NCBI GenBank assembly: GCA_014898415.1
Contig: RCTD01000022.1
Coordinates: forward strand, 930,001-994,000
Length of the DNA stretch: 64,000 bases
DNA from: Stromatinia cepivora
Lineage: Eukaryota; Ascomycota; Leotiomycetes; Helotiales; Sclerotiniaceae
Reading direction: 5' to 3'
The position numbers and the translations under genes are program-made. The notes beneath the pieces are model-generated. The model ran no database searches. It had not been told where the DNA came from and saw nothing but the letters and a program-made list of their open reading frames with translations. How positions within the stretch are numbered: the first letter of the stretch is position 1; every line of letters starts with the position of its first letter. This document shows positions 23,901 to 37,678 of this stretch, in pieces.

Positions 23901-26900
23901 TACATATCTAAACCATTTCTAATATCAAATGAATCTTGTATCATATACTTTACTTGAATTTCTCGAATCTCTTTTATTACTTATCGATATATCTGTACTC
24001 GTTTTATAATTGATTAAGAAAATAAATTATACAAAATCATTCAGGGATATACTCTATATACAAAAAGAATTAGAATGAAATTGTTTAATCCTATAATATC
24101 ATTTATTGCTTTGATTATCATCTATAAAATAACTTCTTTTTCGAGATTCTCATCTTTTAATTCTTCTTTGAATATTTCGTATAATTATTATATAGATATA
24201 TAAAATCTCTCGACTTTACCAATTACATTATGAACTTCTATAAGGATTTCGCGAATATCGATTTAAAGAACTTTCGCTTTTTATTGAAATTCGATTGATA
24301 TAAAATTCATATCTGTATTATAAGATATATAATCTAATAGATCAAGGTATATATCAATCCAGTATTTCCGAATTATATTCCAAATTATCTTTATACTTAT
24401 ATTTCATACAAATATAATAATATTATATACAATAACTTCATCGATAATATAAAAAACAAATTTTCCTTCAATATAGAATATATCCAGAATAATTGAATAA
24501 TTAAATTCGATATCATTTTTTATTGTAAATTTGAAACATCCTAGGGATTTTATATAAAACTAATAATATTTGTATACTTTATTGAATTTCTCGATTATCT
24601 AAAAATCAATATCCATATACCCTATATAATTGAATATATTGATAAGTTTTCATATAAAAGGATACCCGAATCTTCAATATATTTATCGAAGTTCAATTTC
24701 TATCAAATAATAATATATCACCATTTCTTTTATTTAATCAAGAAATATAAAAGAGTATCCCCATTTTCATATAATAAGAATAATCTTATCACCTTACTTT
24801 AATATATTTGATATATTATCAAGTATAATATATAAACAATTTATATCCTATATATATATAAGAAATAAAGTATTTATTAATATAATAAAAAATATAATAA
24901 TTCTAATTGATATTTGAATAATAATATCTCCTTACGATTGTATAGTTCCTTTTCCAAATTTGATATTATACTCAATATCTTTTGTATATAAGATATCTTT
25001 TTTTCTTTTTAATATCTGCATCTGAAATTCCTCTGTTATTGATACTCCTAATGCACCTATATCTAGAATAATACCTTGAAATACATTTGCTGAATATCGA
25101 TCTTGAAATTAGAAAACTTCATTTGGATTATCGCTCTTTTTATATTTTTTGTATAATTAATTGAATTAATTATTTTGTAGGTATATATGCATCAATGATT
25201 ATTTCTTTAATAATTCTGTAATATATATTCTATTAATAGAACCTATTTCAGTGAAATATATTTCGAATTGAATCATTTAATTATTTAAAGATTCAATTTA
25301 AAAATATTCAAAAGTATTATCTTTTTTTGATATTTCGTTCTTTTTGTATTACAATTCAGATATATTTTTATATTTCAAAAAATATTATTCGAATATTTCT
25401 TTATCCATTTTTTGTTCTATTATATATTAATTGAATTTCGTCTTCTATTCCTCTTTTGTATAATTTATCAATCAATATTCTGATTGCTTGCATACAAAGC
25501 ATTTCTGAATTGATATATATAATGGTATTTGAAAATATTGAAGTCTTTTTGATGAATTTGCTGATGAATATAAACGAGAAAAGGTGAATCTGCCTTTTGA
25601 TCAAATTCTATATTATCCTCGATTTCTGTATAAACCTTAATCACCATATATACAATCCGTTTAATATATTTCTGTATCTAATAGATTATTAATTATCGAA
25701 TCTGTAATATAGATATTTGTTAATTATATTCTTTTAATTTAATCAATAGCATTTCGAAAGTTAATATAAAGACCTTTATATATTATAATAAAATATAACA
25801 AAACGAAATTATATTCAGGGATATTGTAATAAGCATTTATAATTTGATCTTTTAATATCAATTTTGATTAATATAAATCTATTAATCTATATTGTAGTAT
25901 ACAAAATATATCGAAAAGCTTTTCCAGTTATTCCGAAAGTAATTTATTAGAATGTTTTTATATAATCTATAGAAATATTATATTATACTATTCGATAAGA
26001 TATTTCTAGTGTTTTTCTTTTATTTCAAAATATATTTTTGTAAATATAATCATTTTTTCGAATTTCAATTTTCTATTATTAATTTTATCGAAATAGAATG
26101 ATAATATAGAATCTTAAAGTATTATCAAAAATATTATTTTGTATTTATTTAAATGAATTCCGATTTTATTGTAAAGTTCATAAAATATCTATAGTTTCTT
26201 ATTCAGAAAATTATATTCTCCATTATTATATTTGAATTCATTATTATTGTATACTTTTATAAAATCTGGGAAAAGGTTTTGTTTGTATATTATATAAAGT
26301 ATATTCTATCTTATTATATAATCTAGCATTATAAAATCAGAAAGGATTTGGCTTTGATTTCATTGCTATTATTTATCTTGTTGTATTTGCTCAGAAAGCT
26401 TTAATATAGGTGAAGCTTGAATTTTGATCGATTTCTTTGATACAATGATTTCATATATATCCATATATTCTTCTTTCAATCGATCTACTTTTTCTTGAAT
26501 TTCTTTTGTATATTCATTTCATTTATCTTTCGAAATAAATTTAATAAGTATTTTTGTATAATTATTACTTCTTTTTGTTTGTTAAATCTAAAAGCTATAT
26601 AGAATGAATTAAATTCATATAAATTTAAAAGCTTTGTGATATATGATTTTGAATATAGCATCTGTTTAACCTTTATATTACTTTTGAAATTCTTCCTATA
26701 ACCTTTATCCTTTATACTTTCTGAATTGCGAATTGATGAGCTATATAATTATATCAGTATTCATTTGGGATTCAATAAATTCTGAATTTGGATTCAATTG
26801 TTTCCCTCAAAATTCAATATCCATTTTGTACAAAAGTAATTCAGGGATTGGAAAAACTATATTGAATATTATAATTCGATATTATATTATATCGAATAGA

Positions 26901-27170
26901 TTTATCATATAATATATATAAAAACATAATAAATACAAATAAAGTCGATATAAAATCAAATTATCCTAAAGAAATTAATTATAATCAAAGATCCTTTCTT
27001 AATATATATTTCGAAGAAAATAATATAGGGAATATAATGTTCTAGTTCTTCTATACAAATTATATATAAACTTAATCTAATATAATCTTATTCGTCTTTT
27101 CAAAAAATATCTCTTTTTATTGGATTTGACCTTATCGTTTTATAATTGAGTTTTATCAATCACTAATCAA
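23901..27170 (-). other. Element D, decayed 5' half (expected gag and integrase)
   Basis: By position this must be the 5' part of element D. Only short frames remain (for example 25604-25401). I could not recognise integrase or gag motifs by eye. Confidence 0.4.
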
Positions 27171-27356
27171 TATTGAATAGACTTCGTAAAGGAATATATA
27201 TATAAAATATATATAGGGTAAAGATGATTCTATTATTCTATCTAATTCCTTTATATAACGGAGTTCTATTAATCTATATAAACACTGCCATCCCATTTAT
27301 GATATAGGGGAAACACATGATGGTGTCACGTGTTTCGTCAGTCATGTGTTCCAACA
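27171..27356 (-). repeat. 5' LTR of element D (186 bp)
   Basis: Begins TATTGAATAG (RIP form of TGTTGGACAG) and ends GTCATGTGTTCCAACA with an unmutated GTGTCACGTG at 27325-27334. Confidence 0.88.
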
Positions 27357-27361
27357 GTATC

Positions 27362-28250
27362 TTTCTTTTATTCCTATATATATTTCGATATATATCTATA
27401 TAAGGTTTCATAAAGTATAAGCTTTCTTAAAGAATTATATAGAAGAATAAATTACGTATAATCCATTATAAATAAAAATTCCGATCAATCATTTTGATAG
27501 TAACTAATAAACAATCTTAACCACTATTAAAGGTATTGATTATAGATCTCAATTTGATTATCGATTTGAGGATAGTGAGCAATGGATAGTTTGAGATCAG
27601 TTCCTAGGATTTAGCTGAATTCCTTTTAGAATTGTAATATAAATTAGGGGTTACAATCTGATATTATAATATCAAAGGAATTATAATATTGATATATATA
27701 ATAGAGATATAATTATATTTAAATTCGAATATCAATTGATTTATAATAAAGTATGGAGATAATTTGTTTTGTTAATCGATTAATAATGATTAAAATATTG
27801 TTATATCTATATTTATCCTTATTAAAGCTATAATAATCTATAGTGATATATTATTATATTCGATTAGAAATCGGAAATGGATATAATAAATCGGGGGTAC
27901 AATTATATAGAATAGAATTATATTTGTAAATATAACAATTATATATATATCTGATTATGATATTGTATATTTTGGATCAATAGTATTATTGAAATAATAA
28001 GAGATAGATTTTGTTTGTACCAAGATAAATAATGGAAATGGAATTATAAGCTTTATGAATCAGATAAATTCGAAAATTGTCGATATCGGGCATTACTAGA
28101 TAATCATTGTAAAGCAAAAGGTCATTTTGAAGTGATATATATTTGTAATCTTAGATAATTTATATTCTAAATGTTAGTAAACTATTTATAATTTTATTTG
28201 TTTCGATGATATAATTAACTAAATCGAATCGAAGAACGATTTCATTCAAA
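27362..28250 (-). pseudogene. B1 integrase relic
   Basis: Minus-strand remains of a Ty3/gypsy integrase, alignable to the better readable B2 copy (34.46-35.2 kb on plus). The block corresponding to YPQTDGQTE reads YPQIDNRFE-like here. Ends where B1 runs into element D. Confidence 0.65.
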
Positions 28251-29292
28251 TCGATATTGATAATCGCTGTTTCGTTTGGGTAGTATTTTTATAAGGCTTT
28301 TTTTATGATTTCGGTATCAATTTGATTATCTTTAATAAACTATTGAAGGCGATTCTTCTTTTTAATATGATTTTAGAAATCCAATTCGTTGATCTAATGG
28401 GTTAAAGCATCGATGAGAGGGTTATCTTTTCCAAGGTGATATATAATAATGAAATTATAATCGGCTAAAACTTCTGTTTAACGAATTTGTTGAATATTGA
28501 GAATCTTGATAGTTACAAAATATTCGAAAATTTTATAATCGATATAAATCTTGATTTTATATAATAAATCGGCAAATTCTATTCTTTAATAATTGAGAGA
28601 TTGAATGATTAATAGTATTTCTTTATTATAAATTTTGTAATTCAGTTTAGTAGTAATTATAATCTTGGAGAAATAAGTTATAAGAAATTAATTTTTGCTA
28701 TATTATTATAATAATATATTAACAATTATTTTATCGAATATATTTGTTTCGAGTATATAAGGGAATCGATAATTATAATATTACAGGAGCAGAATAGAGA
28801 TAAGCTTTTTCTTTAAGATATTGAATATATTTTGATATATTTTGTTGAATACGAATTTAATGTTTACTTTAATAAATTTGTTGAGAGATTTCGTTATTAT
28901 ATTATAATCCTTAATAAATCATTGATAAAAATTACAAAAACTGAAGAATGATTGGATTCTTTTTATTATTATCAGAAAGGTCCAATTTTCAATTATTTCA
29001 ATCTTTTCAGGGTTCATTTCTATTCCTTTAGTAGAGATAATAAAGTTTAAGTATTTAATATATATAATATTAAATTTGTATTTCTTGAGATTTATTTGTA
29101 GGTTAGTAGTTTTTAATTATTCGAGAATTAGTTTAATATAAGTTTAATGTTTTTTTTTATTTTTGAAATAAATTAGAATATTATTAAGATATATTATATA
29201 AAAGATATTTAGGTAATCGAATAGAATATTATTTATATAATATTAATAGGTTATAAAATTATTTATTAATTTGAATGGTATAATCTTGTATT
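28251..29292 (-). pseudogene. B1 RNase H and C-terminal reverse transcriptase relic
   Basis: Aligns as reverse complement with B2 10.6-11.7 kb. No long open frame. B1 continues on the other side of C2 at 30982. Confidence 0.6.
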
Positions 29293-29442
29293 TGTTACGA
29301 GATACACGTGATCGCGTCCGATCGGGCTAGTACGGTATTAAGCTTCGAGCCGATTATATATATAGCTTTGTAGTATATTCTTTTTAGTTTTGTAGTTTTT
29401 AATTTTAAGGTTGATCTTTAAATGCTTGTTGGGTTTGTTATA
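29293..29442 (+). repeat. 5' LTR of C2 (150 bp)
   Basis: Starts TGTTACGAGATACACGTG and ends GTTTGTTATA, the RIP form of GTTCGTCACA. Confidence 0.88.
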
Positions 29443-29649
29443 TTATTAAAAGTTCTTTTAGATAAGAAATGGAATAATATTTGTATATGTTTATGAATAA
29501 AGCTTGTATATATATTCCACTTATTTCTGTTTAGGTATATTACTTTTGTTCTTTTGTTTATATATGGATCTTTTTGATATTATTCGAAGATATTGTTTTT
29601 TTTCTTATTTTTAATTTTTAAGTTATAGATTATGATTCGATAAACCTTG

Positions 29650-30480
29650 CGATTACAGAACTTCGTGGCGAAGTGATTTGTTAGCGGGATGAAATCTCGT
29701 TCCTACGCTCCCTGATTCTCGAACGCACTGCTGCTTATACTCCTTCTCATCCGAAACCCTCTTTCCCTGATCCTGAAAAGTTCAATGGTAGCTTTCAAAA
29801 GTTCGATACCTGGCTTTCCTCGATTCGAATGAAATTACAAATAAACGACACTACGATCGATGATTTTTTAATTCAATTTTATTATATTTATTTCAATTTC
29901 AAATCTTATGTATAAGTTATAGTATTATCTCAATTTTTTTTTCTTGATTAAAATATTCCTTTAGATTATATGATGATCCTAGATCAATTTATATGTGTTT
30001 ATAACAATCCGAATAAAGTTCAAGAAGTCGAAGATAAGCTATTTATTTTCAAACAAGGAATTGATTCTTTATATGCTTATATTGCAAAATTCGAAAGAAC
30101 TTTTTACAAAGCCAAAGGTCAGAATTGATCCGATTCGAATAAGATCTCAATTTTTTGTAATGGATTCAATGTTATTCTTAGAAATCGTTTTTCTCAATAG
30201 CTTTCTTTTTTCTGTTTCTATTTTGATTTTGTTCAGGTTATGCAATAACTAACTATTCGTATAACGAATGGATTCTCTGTATCATTTTATTCTAATAAAC
30301 CTAGAATCTTATATATATTGCAGAATCTATTCCATTTTCGAAATTACGATTCAATGGATGTTAGCAATTTTAATGTTATTGGTGTTTTTAGCCCTTTTGA
30401 TATTTAATTGGATAAGTTTGATTGTATCTTGATTCTATTTTGTATACAAGCATTTGAGTTTTCCCTTTTTGAAAGAATTC
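29650..30480 (+). pseudogene. Ty3/gypsy-type gag of element C2
   Basis: Less mutated at its start than the C1 copy: FPDPEKFNGSFQKFDTWLSS near 29770-29825, then the frame is lost and regained (YNNPNKVQEVEDKLF near 29998-30045). ILRNRFSQ-like sequence near 30170 corresponds to the end of the fungal gag capsid domain. Stops at about 29915 and later make it non-functional. Confidence 0.65.
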
Positions 30481-30831
30481 TTTTATACAAATAAAATAAA
30501 TATATACAATATAAAAGTATTTTCTATTGGGTATAAGTTTGTTCATTAAATCCATATTAAAGAGTTCGAGATTGATAAAAATTTATTCCAATTATTATAT
30601 TGACTATTGAGTCCGAGAGTAATAATGATAAGGATTTAGGAGAAATGATTAATAATTGATATTTTGAAGATCGTTTGGAGAAGGTATATAGTATAATAAA
30701 TGTATATTCGTTAATTGTAATACAATCTGTGTATTAGGTATTTTTATCAAAAGAAGATTAGTAATCATTTTTGTATTTAAATTATTTGTTTAAAGCGAAT
30801 TCAGAATGAACTTTTCAGAAGGGGGGGGTAG

Positions 30832-30981
30832 TGTTACAAGATATATGTAATTATATCCGATTGAGCTAATACAGTATTAAGTTTTGAATTGATTATATAT
30901 ATAGCTTTGTAATACATTCTTTTTAGTTTTGTAGCTTTTAATTCTAAGGTTGATCTCTAAACGCTCGTTGGGTTCGTCACA
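30832..30981 (+). repeat. 3' LTR of C2 (150 bp)
   Basis: Starts TGTTACAAGATATATG, ends TTGGGTTCGTCACA. The two ends of this element were mutated at different positions: this LTR is intact at its right end, the 5' LTR at its left. Confidence 0.88.
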
Positions 30982-30986
30982 GTATT

Positions 30987-31300
30987 TGTATAATTTATAT
31001 CGGATTCGAAAAGTAATATATTTTTTCGAAATAGAATTTATTTTTATATAATAGAAAGCTTAATGAATATTGAGTTTGATAAAAATCTTAGTATTAGAAA
31101 ATCGAGAAAGTATTTTATCGATTAAAGGGAAGGGATATTGATCTTTATATATTAAAGAATTCAATAATTTAAAGTTTATATAGAATCTTAAATTATTATT
31201 GGGTTTTTTGATGAATAGAATAGATATAGTATAAAGAGTTTGATTGGATTTAATGAAATCTTTGTTAAAATTATCCATAATATATTCTTTAATAATTTCT
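30987..31300 (-). pseudogene. B1 reverse transcriptase N-terminal relic
   Basis: Open for 72 codons (31278-31060): FNQTLY-like start (IKSNQTLYT), NLRFYINFKLLNSL, DQYPFPLIDKILSRFSN and KIFIKLNIH. This corresponds to the gypsy block 'RFCVDYRaLN...YPLPxIdeLLdrL...FTKLDL' that carries the first catalytic Asp, here changed to Asn (KLNI for KLDL). Confidence 0.78.
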
Positions 31301-34173
31301 AATTATTTTAAGGATATTTTGTAAAGTAGATTGTAATACAAGATTTGTTCTTTTTTGTTTTCCAATATGATTTTATAATTATAAGATCGATTAGAAGATA
31401 AGATATTTGATTTATATTTGGAAAAGATTTGATAACATTATCGATATTTAGATGGTATTTTAGATTCTGAATCGATTTCGGTTAATATTCGATTGAGTTT
31501 CTTTTGAACTTTTGTATTTTTGAATTCGGTTAAAATAATCAGTATTCTTTTTTCTGTATATCATTTGTTCTATTGGGAGTCTATTATACTATCGAGTTCT
31601 TTCAAAGTAATAATAAAGAATTCAATTTGTTTGTTTTTTTTATATTCTAATTAGAATTTATCGGATTTGAATATATATAAATCGAAGATTTCGGGCGATA
31701 TACAGGGGAGGTATTCGTAAATCTGTAATGGTGATGTAGTTGATTGGGAAAGAAATAGATTGAATTTGAAGGGAATCAAGACTTCTTCCTTTTCAACAAG
31801 AATCTGTATTGTATTCATATTTGAAGATTCTTATTATATATCATTAATTGCAATTGATCTACTCAATTATAAATCTTTTCGATTCCAATATTCTTTGAAT
31901 TGGTTATCTCATCAATCAGCATCTTATTAAATTAATCAATCGATTTTCCGTTTACAAAAGAATAATTAAATAACAAAGAGATTATTCGAATAAAAGATAA
32001 TACAGAATCTCTTTTTAAATTATTTGAAACATCAATTAAAGCAATCAAATTTCATTTGGATCTTTGATAATCAAAGTCTATTTAAAATAATATTATAATT
32101 CCCTAATTCAATGATAAAGAAAAGGATAAAAGATTGTTTACAATCATCGATCATTAAATTAAGGAATATAAAATAGATAATAATATAGCCTTATATATTA
32201 TTATATTCTTTAATTTCAATTGAAATTTTAAATAATATAATTTTTAATTTAAATATAGGAAATAAACAAATAAGGAATATAATATTAATAAAAACGAATT
32301 TATTTGTTTTAAAATCAATGAATACTCTTGATCGATAAATATAATTATTTTTTAAAAGATTATAGGGAAGGATGAATACTTCTTTTTTTATAAGCTTTAT
32401 TAGATCAAGAAATCTTATATTCTATATAATACTTAGAATAAAAATAGAATCTAAATATTTAGTTTTAAATACTTTTCTTTTTCTAAACAAATATTTTATA
32501 TAACTTTAATTATAACTTCTGGATTAAAATCTTCTTCAGTATTCTGATATTCTTCGAATTCTTTTACTTTTTTTTGTATCATCTCGATTTCATTAAAGTT
32601 ATCAATACAAAGTATCGATATATATACTATTTTAAAAAAAGGAAAAAGCAATGAATATTTAAAGTTTGAATAGTTATTAGATATAATAAGGCTAATATAT
32701 CCGAAAGAAATATTCCAGGGTAGAAACGATTTCGGGAATATAGAGATTCCAAAATTGAAGTTGTTAAAACTTTAAAAGGATTATAAAGAGTTTATAATAA
32801 TTATTGATTTGCAAATAGCTATAAAAATATCTCGTTCAATATAATATCAATTTTGTTTTCATAATAAAACTTCATTTTGATTTATTCTAATAAATATATT
32901 CACAAATTCTTTTATAGTTTTATAATCCTTAATAAATATTGTTACTATTCGCAAAAGAAAATCAGAAATCTTCTATTTAAAATCCCTAAATAAGATTTTA
33001 TCATCGATAATCTCTATTTAAATAATAAATAATCTAAACTTTCTATACTATTCTAAAAAATTGTTATACCGAACCACACTAAACATAATCCATATTTCGT
33101 ATTGAAAACGAGCATTATCGATTTCGATCGGATTCCGATAGATCACTATAAATTGTTCAATCAATTCAAATATTATAAATCGGGGTATTTATATATAAGA
33201 AGTATAACAATATATTTATACTTTCGATTCGATTTAATCGATTATATATATACAGTGTTATATTTCATTTTTAAATAATATAATATATAGCTCGAATCAT
33301 TCTATAACCAATAATTATTACAAATTAATTTTAGATTCAATATTATCATTAAGTTTAATAATAAAATTTATAGGTTTTTATGTATATATATCTCGCTATA
33401 AATTGTGATTAACGCAGAAATACGATTTTGATTAATTAAATCGGCTTTTTGAATAAAGGGATCCCTAATTATTATATAAATCGTTACTTCTTGAAAAGGA
33501 AAAAAAATCATTGGAGGGTTTTGGATAATCAGATTGTCTAATCAAAGTTTTTTTTCTTTGATTTCGGGATTTTCGAATTTATTTGAATAAAGATCCTTAG
33601 ATTTCGATTAAAAGAATAAAAGGAATCCTAAGTACTATTATTAATCTAGATATCTATATAAATATTATTTGGGGTTTAAAAGAAGATTGTATTGTTGTAA
33701 AGCTTATCGTTATTATAGTTTTCAATTATCAATTCTCTTTTTTCAAATTTATAACTATTATATAAAGATCTTATAATTGTAATAATGATTCGAAAGGAAC
33801 AATTGAATTATTGAAAATATCGGTTTCATATATTGGAATCTTCTCTTTATCAATCTTCTTTTTTCCAATAATAATATTATTTAATCCTGTATTCATATTT
33901 TCTTTGAGGGTTTGTTGAAATAATTGAGGAGAAGGAGAGAGTTCCTTAGAATATATTTTCGAAGGTTCGGAGTATATAGGAGAAGGAATTCGTTGTATTA
34001 TGAAAATGATGATATATTTCTAAAAAGATTTATCTTTATTGATTAGATCAGAATAAATCTTCTTTTTCTAAATATAATGTTTATAAAAGTTCATCTAAGA
34101 AGATATTATTAAAATGAAGTATTATTTGGAAGATCATCAAATGATCAAACACTTATAAATAAATTGTAGATAA
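31301..34173 (-). other. B1 gag/protease region and 5' leader, decayed
   Basis: By position the 5' third of B1. The stretch around 31.8-32.1 kb aligns with B2 at 9.4-9.7 kb. A short minus-strand frame from about 33880 (MNTGLNNIIIGKKKIDKEK) could be the gag start. Otherwise only stops. Confidence 0.45.
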
Positions 34174-34456
34174 TATAATATACAAAAGCTATAATAAAGC
34201 TGAATAAATAGGATCAATTATATTCCTTAGAATTTATAATTGAAGAATTATGATTTGTAAAGAGCGATTAGATATATATATATAAATACCCATTTATGGA
34301 CTGCAGAATTATGCGCATATATTATTAGGGTCATTATTTTATTATATTAAATCATATGATTCGTAATGTATACACACGGATGATCAGTTCATAAATTGAC
34401 ATGGGAGATAAGGGGTATCATGTGGTTAGCCTCCTGTGGTTCACGATTCGTGACAT
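34174..34456 (-). repeat. 5' LTR of B1 (283 bp)
   Basis: Same orientation as the split LTR at 11726-17489, ends TTCACGATTCGTGACA. Followed by TATAT, the right-hand TSD copy. Confidence 0.85.
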
Positions 34457-35274
34457 ATATCATTCCAAAATCATCTTTTGTTTTATAATAATCATCTAAT
34501 AATATCTGATATCAATAATCTTCGAATTTATTTGATTCGCAAAACCTACAATTGTGTTTCTATTACTTATTCTAATACAAACAAAACCTACCTTTTATTA
34601 TCTTAATAATACTATTGATCTAGAATATATAATATTATAATCAAATATATACGCAATTATTATGTTTATAAATATAATTCCGTTTTATATAATTATATCC
34701 CTAATTTATTATATCTATTTCCGATTTCTAATCGAATATAGTAATATATCATTATAAATTATTATAATTTTAATAAAGATAAACATAGATATAATAATGT
34801 TTTAATCATTATTGATCGATTAACAAAGCAAACTATCTCTATATTTTGTTATAAATCAATCGATACTTGAATTTAAATATAATTATATCTTTATTATATA
34901 TATCGATATTATAATCTTTTTGATATTATAATATCGGATTATAATCCTCAATTCATATCATAACTCTGAAAGGAATTCAATCAAATTCTAGGAATCGATC
35001 TCAAATTATTCATTATTTATTATCCTCAAATTGATAATCAAATTGAAATCTATAATCAATACCTTTAATAATAATCAAAATTGTTTATTAATTATTATCA
35101 AAATGATTAATCAGAATTCCTATTCATAATGAATTATATACAATTTACTTTTCTATATAATTCTTTAAAAGAATTTATATTTTACAAAATCCTATATAGA
35201 TATATACTGAAATATATATAGGAATAAAAAGAAAATATTAGTAAACTAATAAATAATATAAATATATATAATAC

Positions 35275-35693
35275 TGTTACGAGGGTAGCCGTCTAGATCA
35301 CGTGGAAGTGCTCTAGGCTCTCGAGGTGGTTTATAACTAGGCGTCAAGCAGGGACTTAAGTAATGACAATAATGATATGTTATTCGTAATTAATAGTAGA
35401 GTATACTAAATGATTGATCTTGAGTATGAAGTTTTACAATAAGGGAATCTTTTTTGGTTATATAGATCTTCGTACTTTCTATTCCATTGCTTCCATTTGA
35501 ATGGAATCGATGGGATCGGTGGGAATCCTTCCTATCGTTCCCATTTGATTTAAGTTGGTGGGATCGGTGGGAATCATATAATAACAGAGTCTGTGCTCTT
35601 CAGATCCCTATATGGCCTTAATCCCATACTATTTTGATCGAATCGCATCTCGTAGGCACACGATCGGTTACTGTAAGATCCGTGATCGTAACA
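35275..35693. repeat. Solo LTR F (419 bp), hardly RIP-mutated
   Basis: Starts TGTTACGAGGGTAGCC, ends CCGTGATCGTAACA, flanked by TSD AATAC (35270-35274 and 35694-35698). Base composition is close to the gene-bearing region, unlike everything around it. It contains two copies of GGGATCGGTGGGAAT (near 35514 and 35562). No internal region follows, so it probably arose by LTR-LTR recombination. Its parent family is not in the window. Confidence 0.85.
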
Positions 35694-35847
35694 AATACCT
35701 ATATATATATAAAATACAATAAATTAATTTTTATATAAACAAAAGAAGATTTATTATATATTCAAACCAAAATATTGAAATTTATAAATATTTATTAATG
35801 TAAGATCGATTTCGATATCAGAGATTATATATAGCTCAATATAAAGA

Positions 35848-36010
35848 TGTTAACAAGTCATATTGAGTGGGTGGGAAAGTATTATTTTTATAAGGTTATC
35901 TGGCTAGAAGCTATTATACAGATTGTATGATTCGGTAGAATCATATGCAGGCTAATCCCATTATAGTATAATCCTATGCTTAGATATACAGTATAATCCA
36001 AAATCCAATA
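35848..36010 (-). repeat. Left LTR of element E (163 bp)
   Basis: Starts TGTTAACAAGTCATATTGAG, ends AAAATCCAATA. Confidence 0.85.
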
Positions 36011-36599
36011 CTCCCTTAGGAATGTAATATATATAAAAACAAAGAAGGCTAAACTATAAGTATTACAACTGGTTTAAACCGAGTTGAGCAATGTTAGCCT
36101 GAAATAAAAAGCTAATGGCGTTGGATAATCATTCCTTTGCTAGATCTTTTAAGATCCAAGATCTAACAAGATTATTTCGAATAGAATGATCGTTCTATAA
36201 TAATATAATAATCTTTAAAGGATAATCAGTATCCTTCTTTTCATAATAAAAATTAAAGGAAATCCATCTCTTCTGTTTTCAATCCTTCAATCGTATTGGG
36301 TTAAAGCCTTCGGTCTTATATTGTAGTACAAATGCCTTTCTTTAGTAGAATAGTATATTCTATAAAATCATATTTATAACTCTTCCCTTTGTAGTAAGAG
36401 TATAACTAGTTATTAGTTAGGATGATTGGTAGATTACTAACTAATAGCTCTTGCTTCAGGGAATTATTGTATTTATCGATTTCTAGTACTATATTTGTCT
36501 AGGTATTAATGATCTTTATATACTAATTGGTAAATTCTATTAATTATCAGTTTCAGGAAGCTATAATATTTGTCGATCTTTAGTATTATATTTGGTTAG

Positions 36600-37454
36600 G
36601 TATCTAATAATCTCTATATATTATATAACAAAGTTTAATACTTCTTTTATTTGGATATGTATCTTTTTATTATTAATATAATCGTCTGCTCCTCCCAGTA
36701 TATCGTTTTGTATATCTTTTAGTATATAGTCTCCTCCTCTGGTTCTACCTTCGGCTCCTCCTGTAATCGTCTCCGGTTCCACCTCCGGCTTTTTTATTAG
36801 GGATACTCTTCTTTTTCTTTACGATTGTTAGTGTAATTATCGTTGTAAGCGTTGAATGTGAAAATACAACGAAATAATATTAATTTGGGGGTAAGAACAA
36901 AGTAGGATTGAGGTGATATATAATAGGCAGTGTATTAAAAGATAGCGAAGCTGATGGTTGTAATTATAAAAAGAAGAACAAGAAGATATCGAAGATATCA
37001 ACAACAATATAAAGGGGTGGTGGTCGGGGAAAGGGTTGGATATTAAAAGAGAATTCTTCAAAAAAAAAATATAAAAAACATTTTTTAATATAATATAATA
37101 AATAAAAGGATCTTTTAATATAATGGTGTAGGATTTCTTCAAAAACGAAAACAAATGTGGGTTTCATAGTTCCTCCAAAAATTATATCAGAAATATAATC
37201 TCCAATATTCTTATTAGGTTTTCTATAGGGAACCTATCAATTGTATAAGGATCGAAGGTATTCAAGAAACAGGAATATTCGAGTCTTATTTGGAGAGGTT
37301 TCGAAAGGTTTAGGTTTCCGAAAGAGAAAGAAGATATCGAGGGAATTGGTTGATTCTTGAATTGTCGGAAAAAGAATATAAAAAGGTGGTATCTTCTGTT
37401 TAAGTAATTTCCTAAAATAGGTTTTTCTGTATTAGTTGTATTGTTGAGATTCAA
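36600..37454 (-). pseudogene. Unrecognised protein frame(s) of element E
   Basis: Two or three minus-strand pieces (37454-37182, 37154-36837 or the overlapping 37167-36964, and a continuation to about 36600). The N-terminal piece contains SISSFSFGNLNLSKPLQIR, the C-terminal one GGAEGRTRGGDYI and a basic IHIQIKEVL. By place it may be a diverged gag, but I see neither a capsid block nor a zinc knuckle. Confidence 0.35.
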
Positions 37455-37678
37455 TTTTGTTAATATATTTAGTATAGCAAGTTTCCTTGTTTGTTTGTTG
37501 AGTAATCTATAATCCTATTCGATTCTATTCTATAGATATATTTAATATAATAGATTTCTTTGTTTAATTGTATTGATTTTGTTTGTTTACTTTGCTGGAT
37601 CTATTGAGGACTTGATTTTTCATTCTGAAAGATTAACCCTAAATTATATAGTAATACACAAAACCCGGGTTTATAATT

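Larger units (their letters stand above)
20529..27356 (-). mobile_element. Copia-type LTR retrotransposon D, full length, nested in B1
   Basis: 6828 bp with two 186-bp LTRs (20529-20714 and 27171-27356) and TSD GTATC at 20524-20528 and 27357-27361. Pol lies on the minus strand: reverse transcriptase about 23.9-22.5 kb and RNase H about 22.45-21.8 kb. It is a different Copia lineage from A1/A2. The stretch 24-27 kb should hold gag and integrase but is too decayed to read. Between the end of pol and the 3' LTR lies about 1 kb with a plus-strand frame described separately. Confidence 0.88.
29293..30981 (+). mobile_element. Gag-only non-autonomous LTR element C2
   Basis: 1689 bp with two 150-bp LTRs (29293-29442 and 30832-30981) and TSD GTATT at 29288-29292 and 30982-30986; the empty site is visible in B2 near 10570. 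Opposite orientation to C1. The polypurine tract AGAAGGGGGGGGTAG (30817-30831) directly precedes the 3' LTR. Contents are the same as C1: one gag region and no pol. Confidence 0.9.
11726..34456 (-). mobile_element. Ty3/gypsy LTR retrotransposon B1, complete but RIP-dead, hosting four nested elements
   Basis: Flanked by TSD TATAT (11721-11725 and 34457-34461) and bounded by matching LTRs (282-283 bp) at 11726-17489, split by Copia A2, and 34174-34456. Removing the nested elements leaves about 7.0 kb. Sense is minus: reverse transcriptase near 31278-31060 (NLRF then YPFPLIDKIL), RNase H about 29.2-28.3 kb, integrase about 28.1-27.4 kb, then about 1.4 kb without pol and the 3' LTR at the left. 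The region right of the left LTR is pyrimidine-rich on plus (CTACCCCTCCC at 17490), which is a polypurine tract on the sense strand. B2 gives the empty site for B1 itself. Confidence 0.85.
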
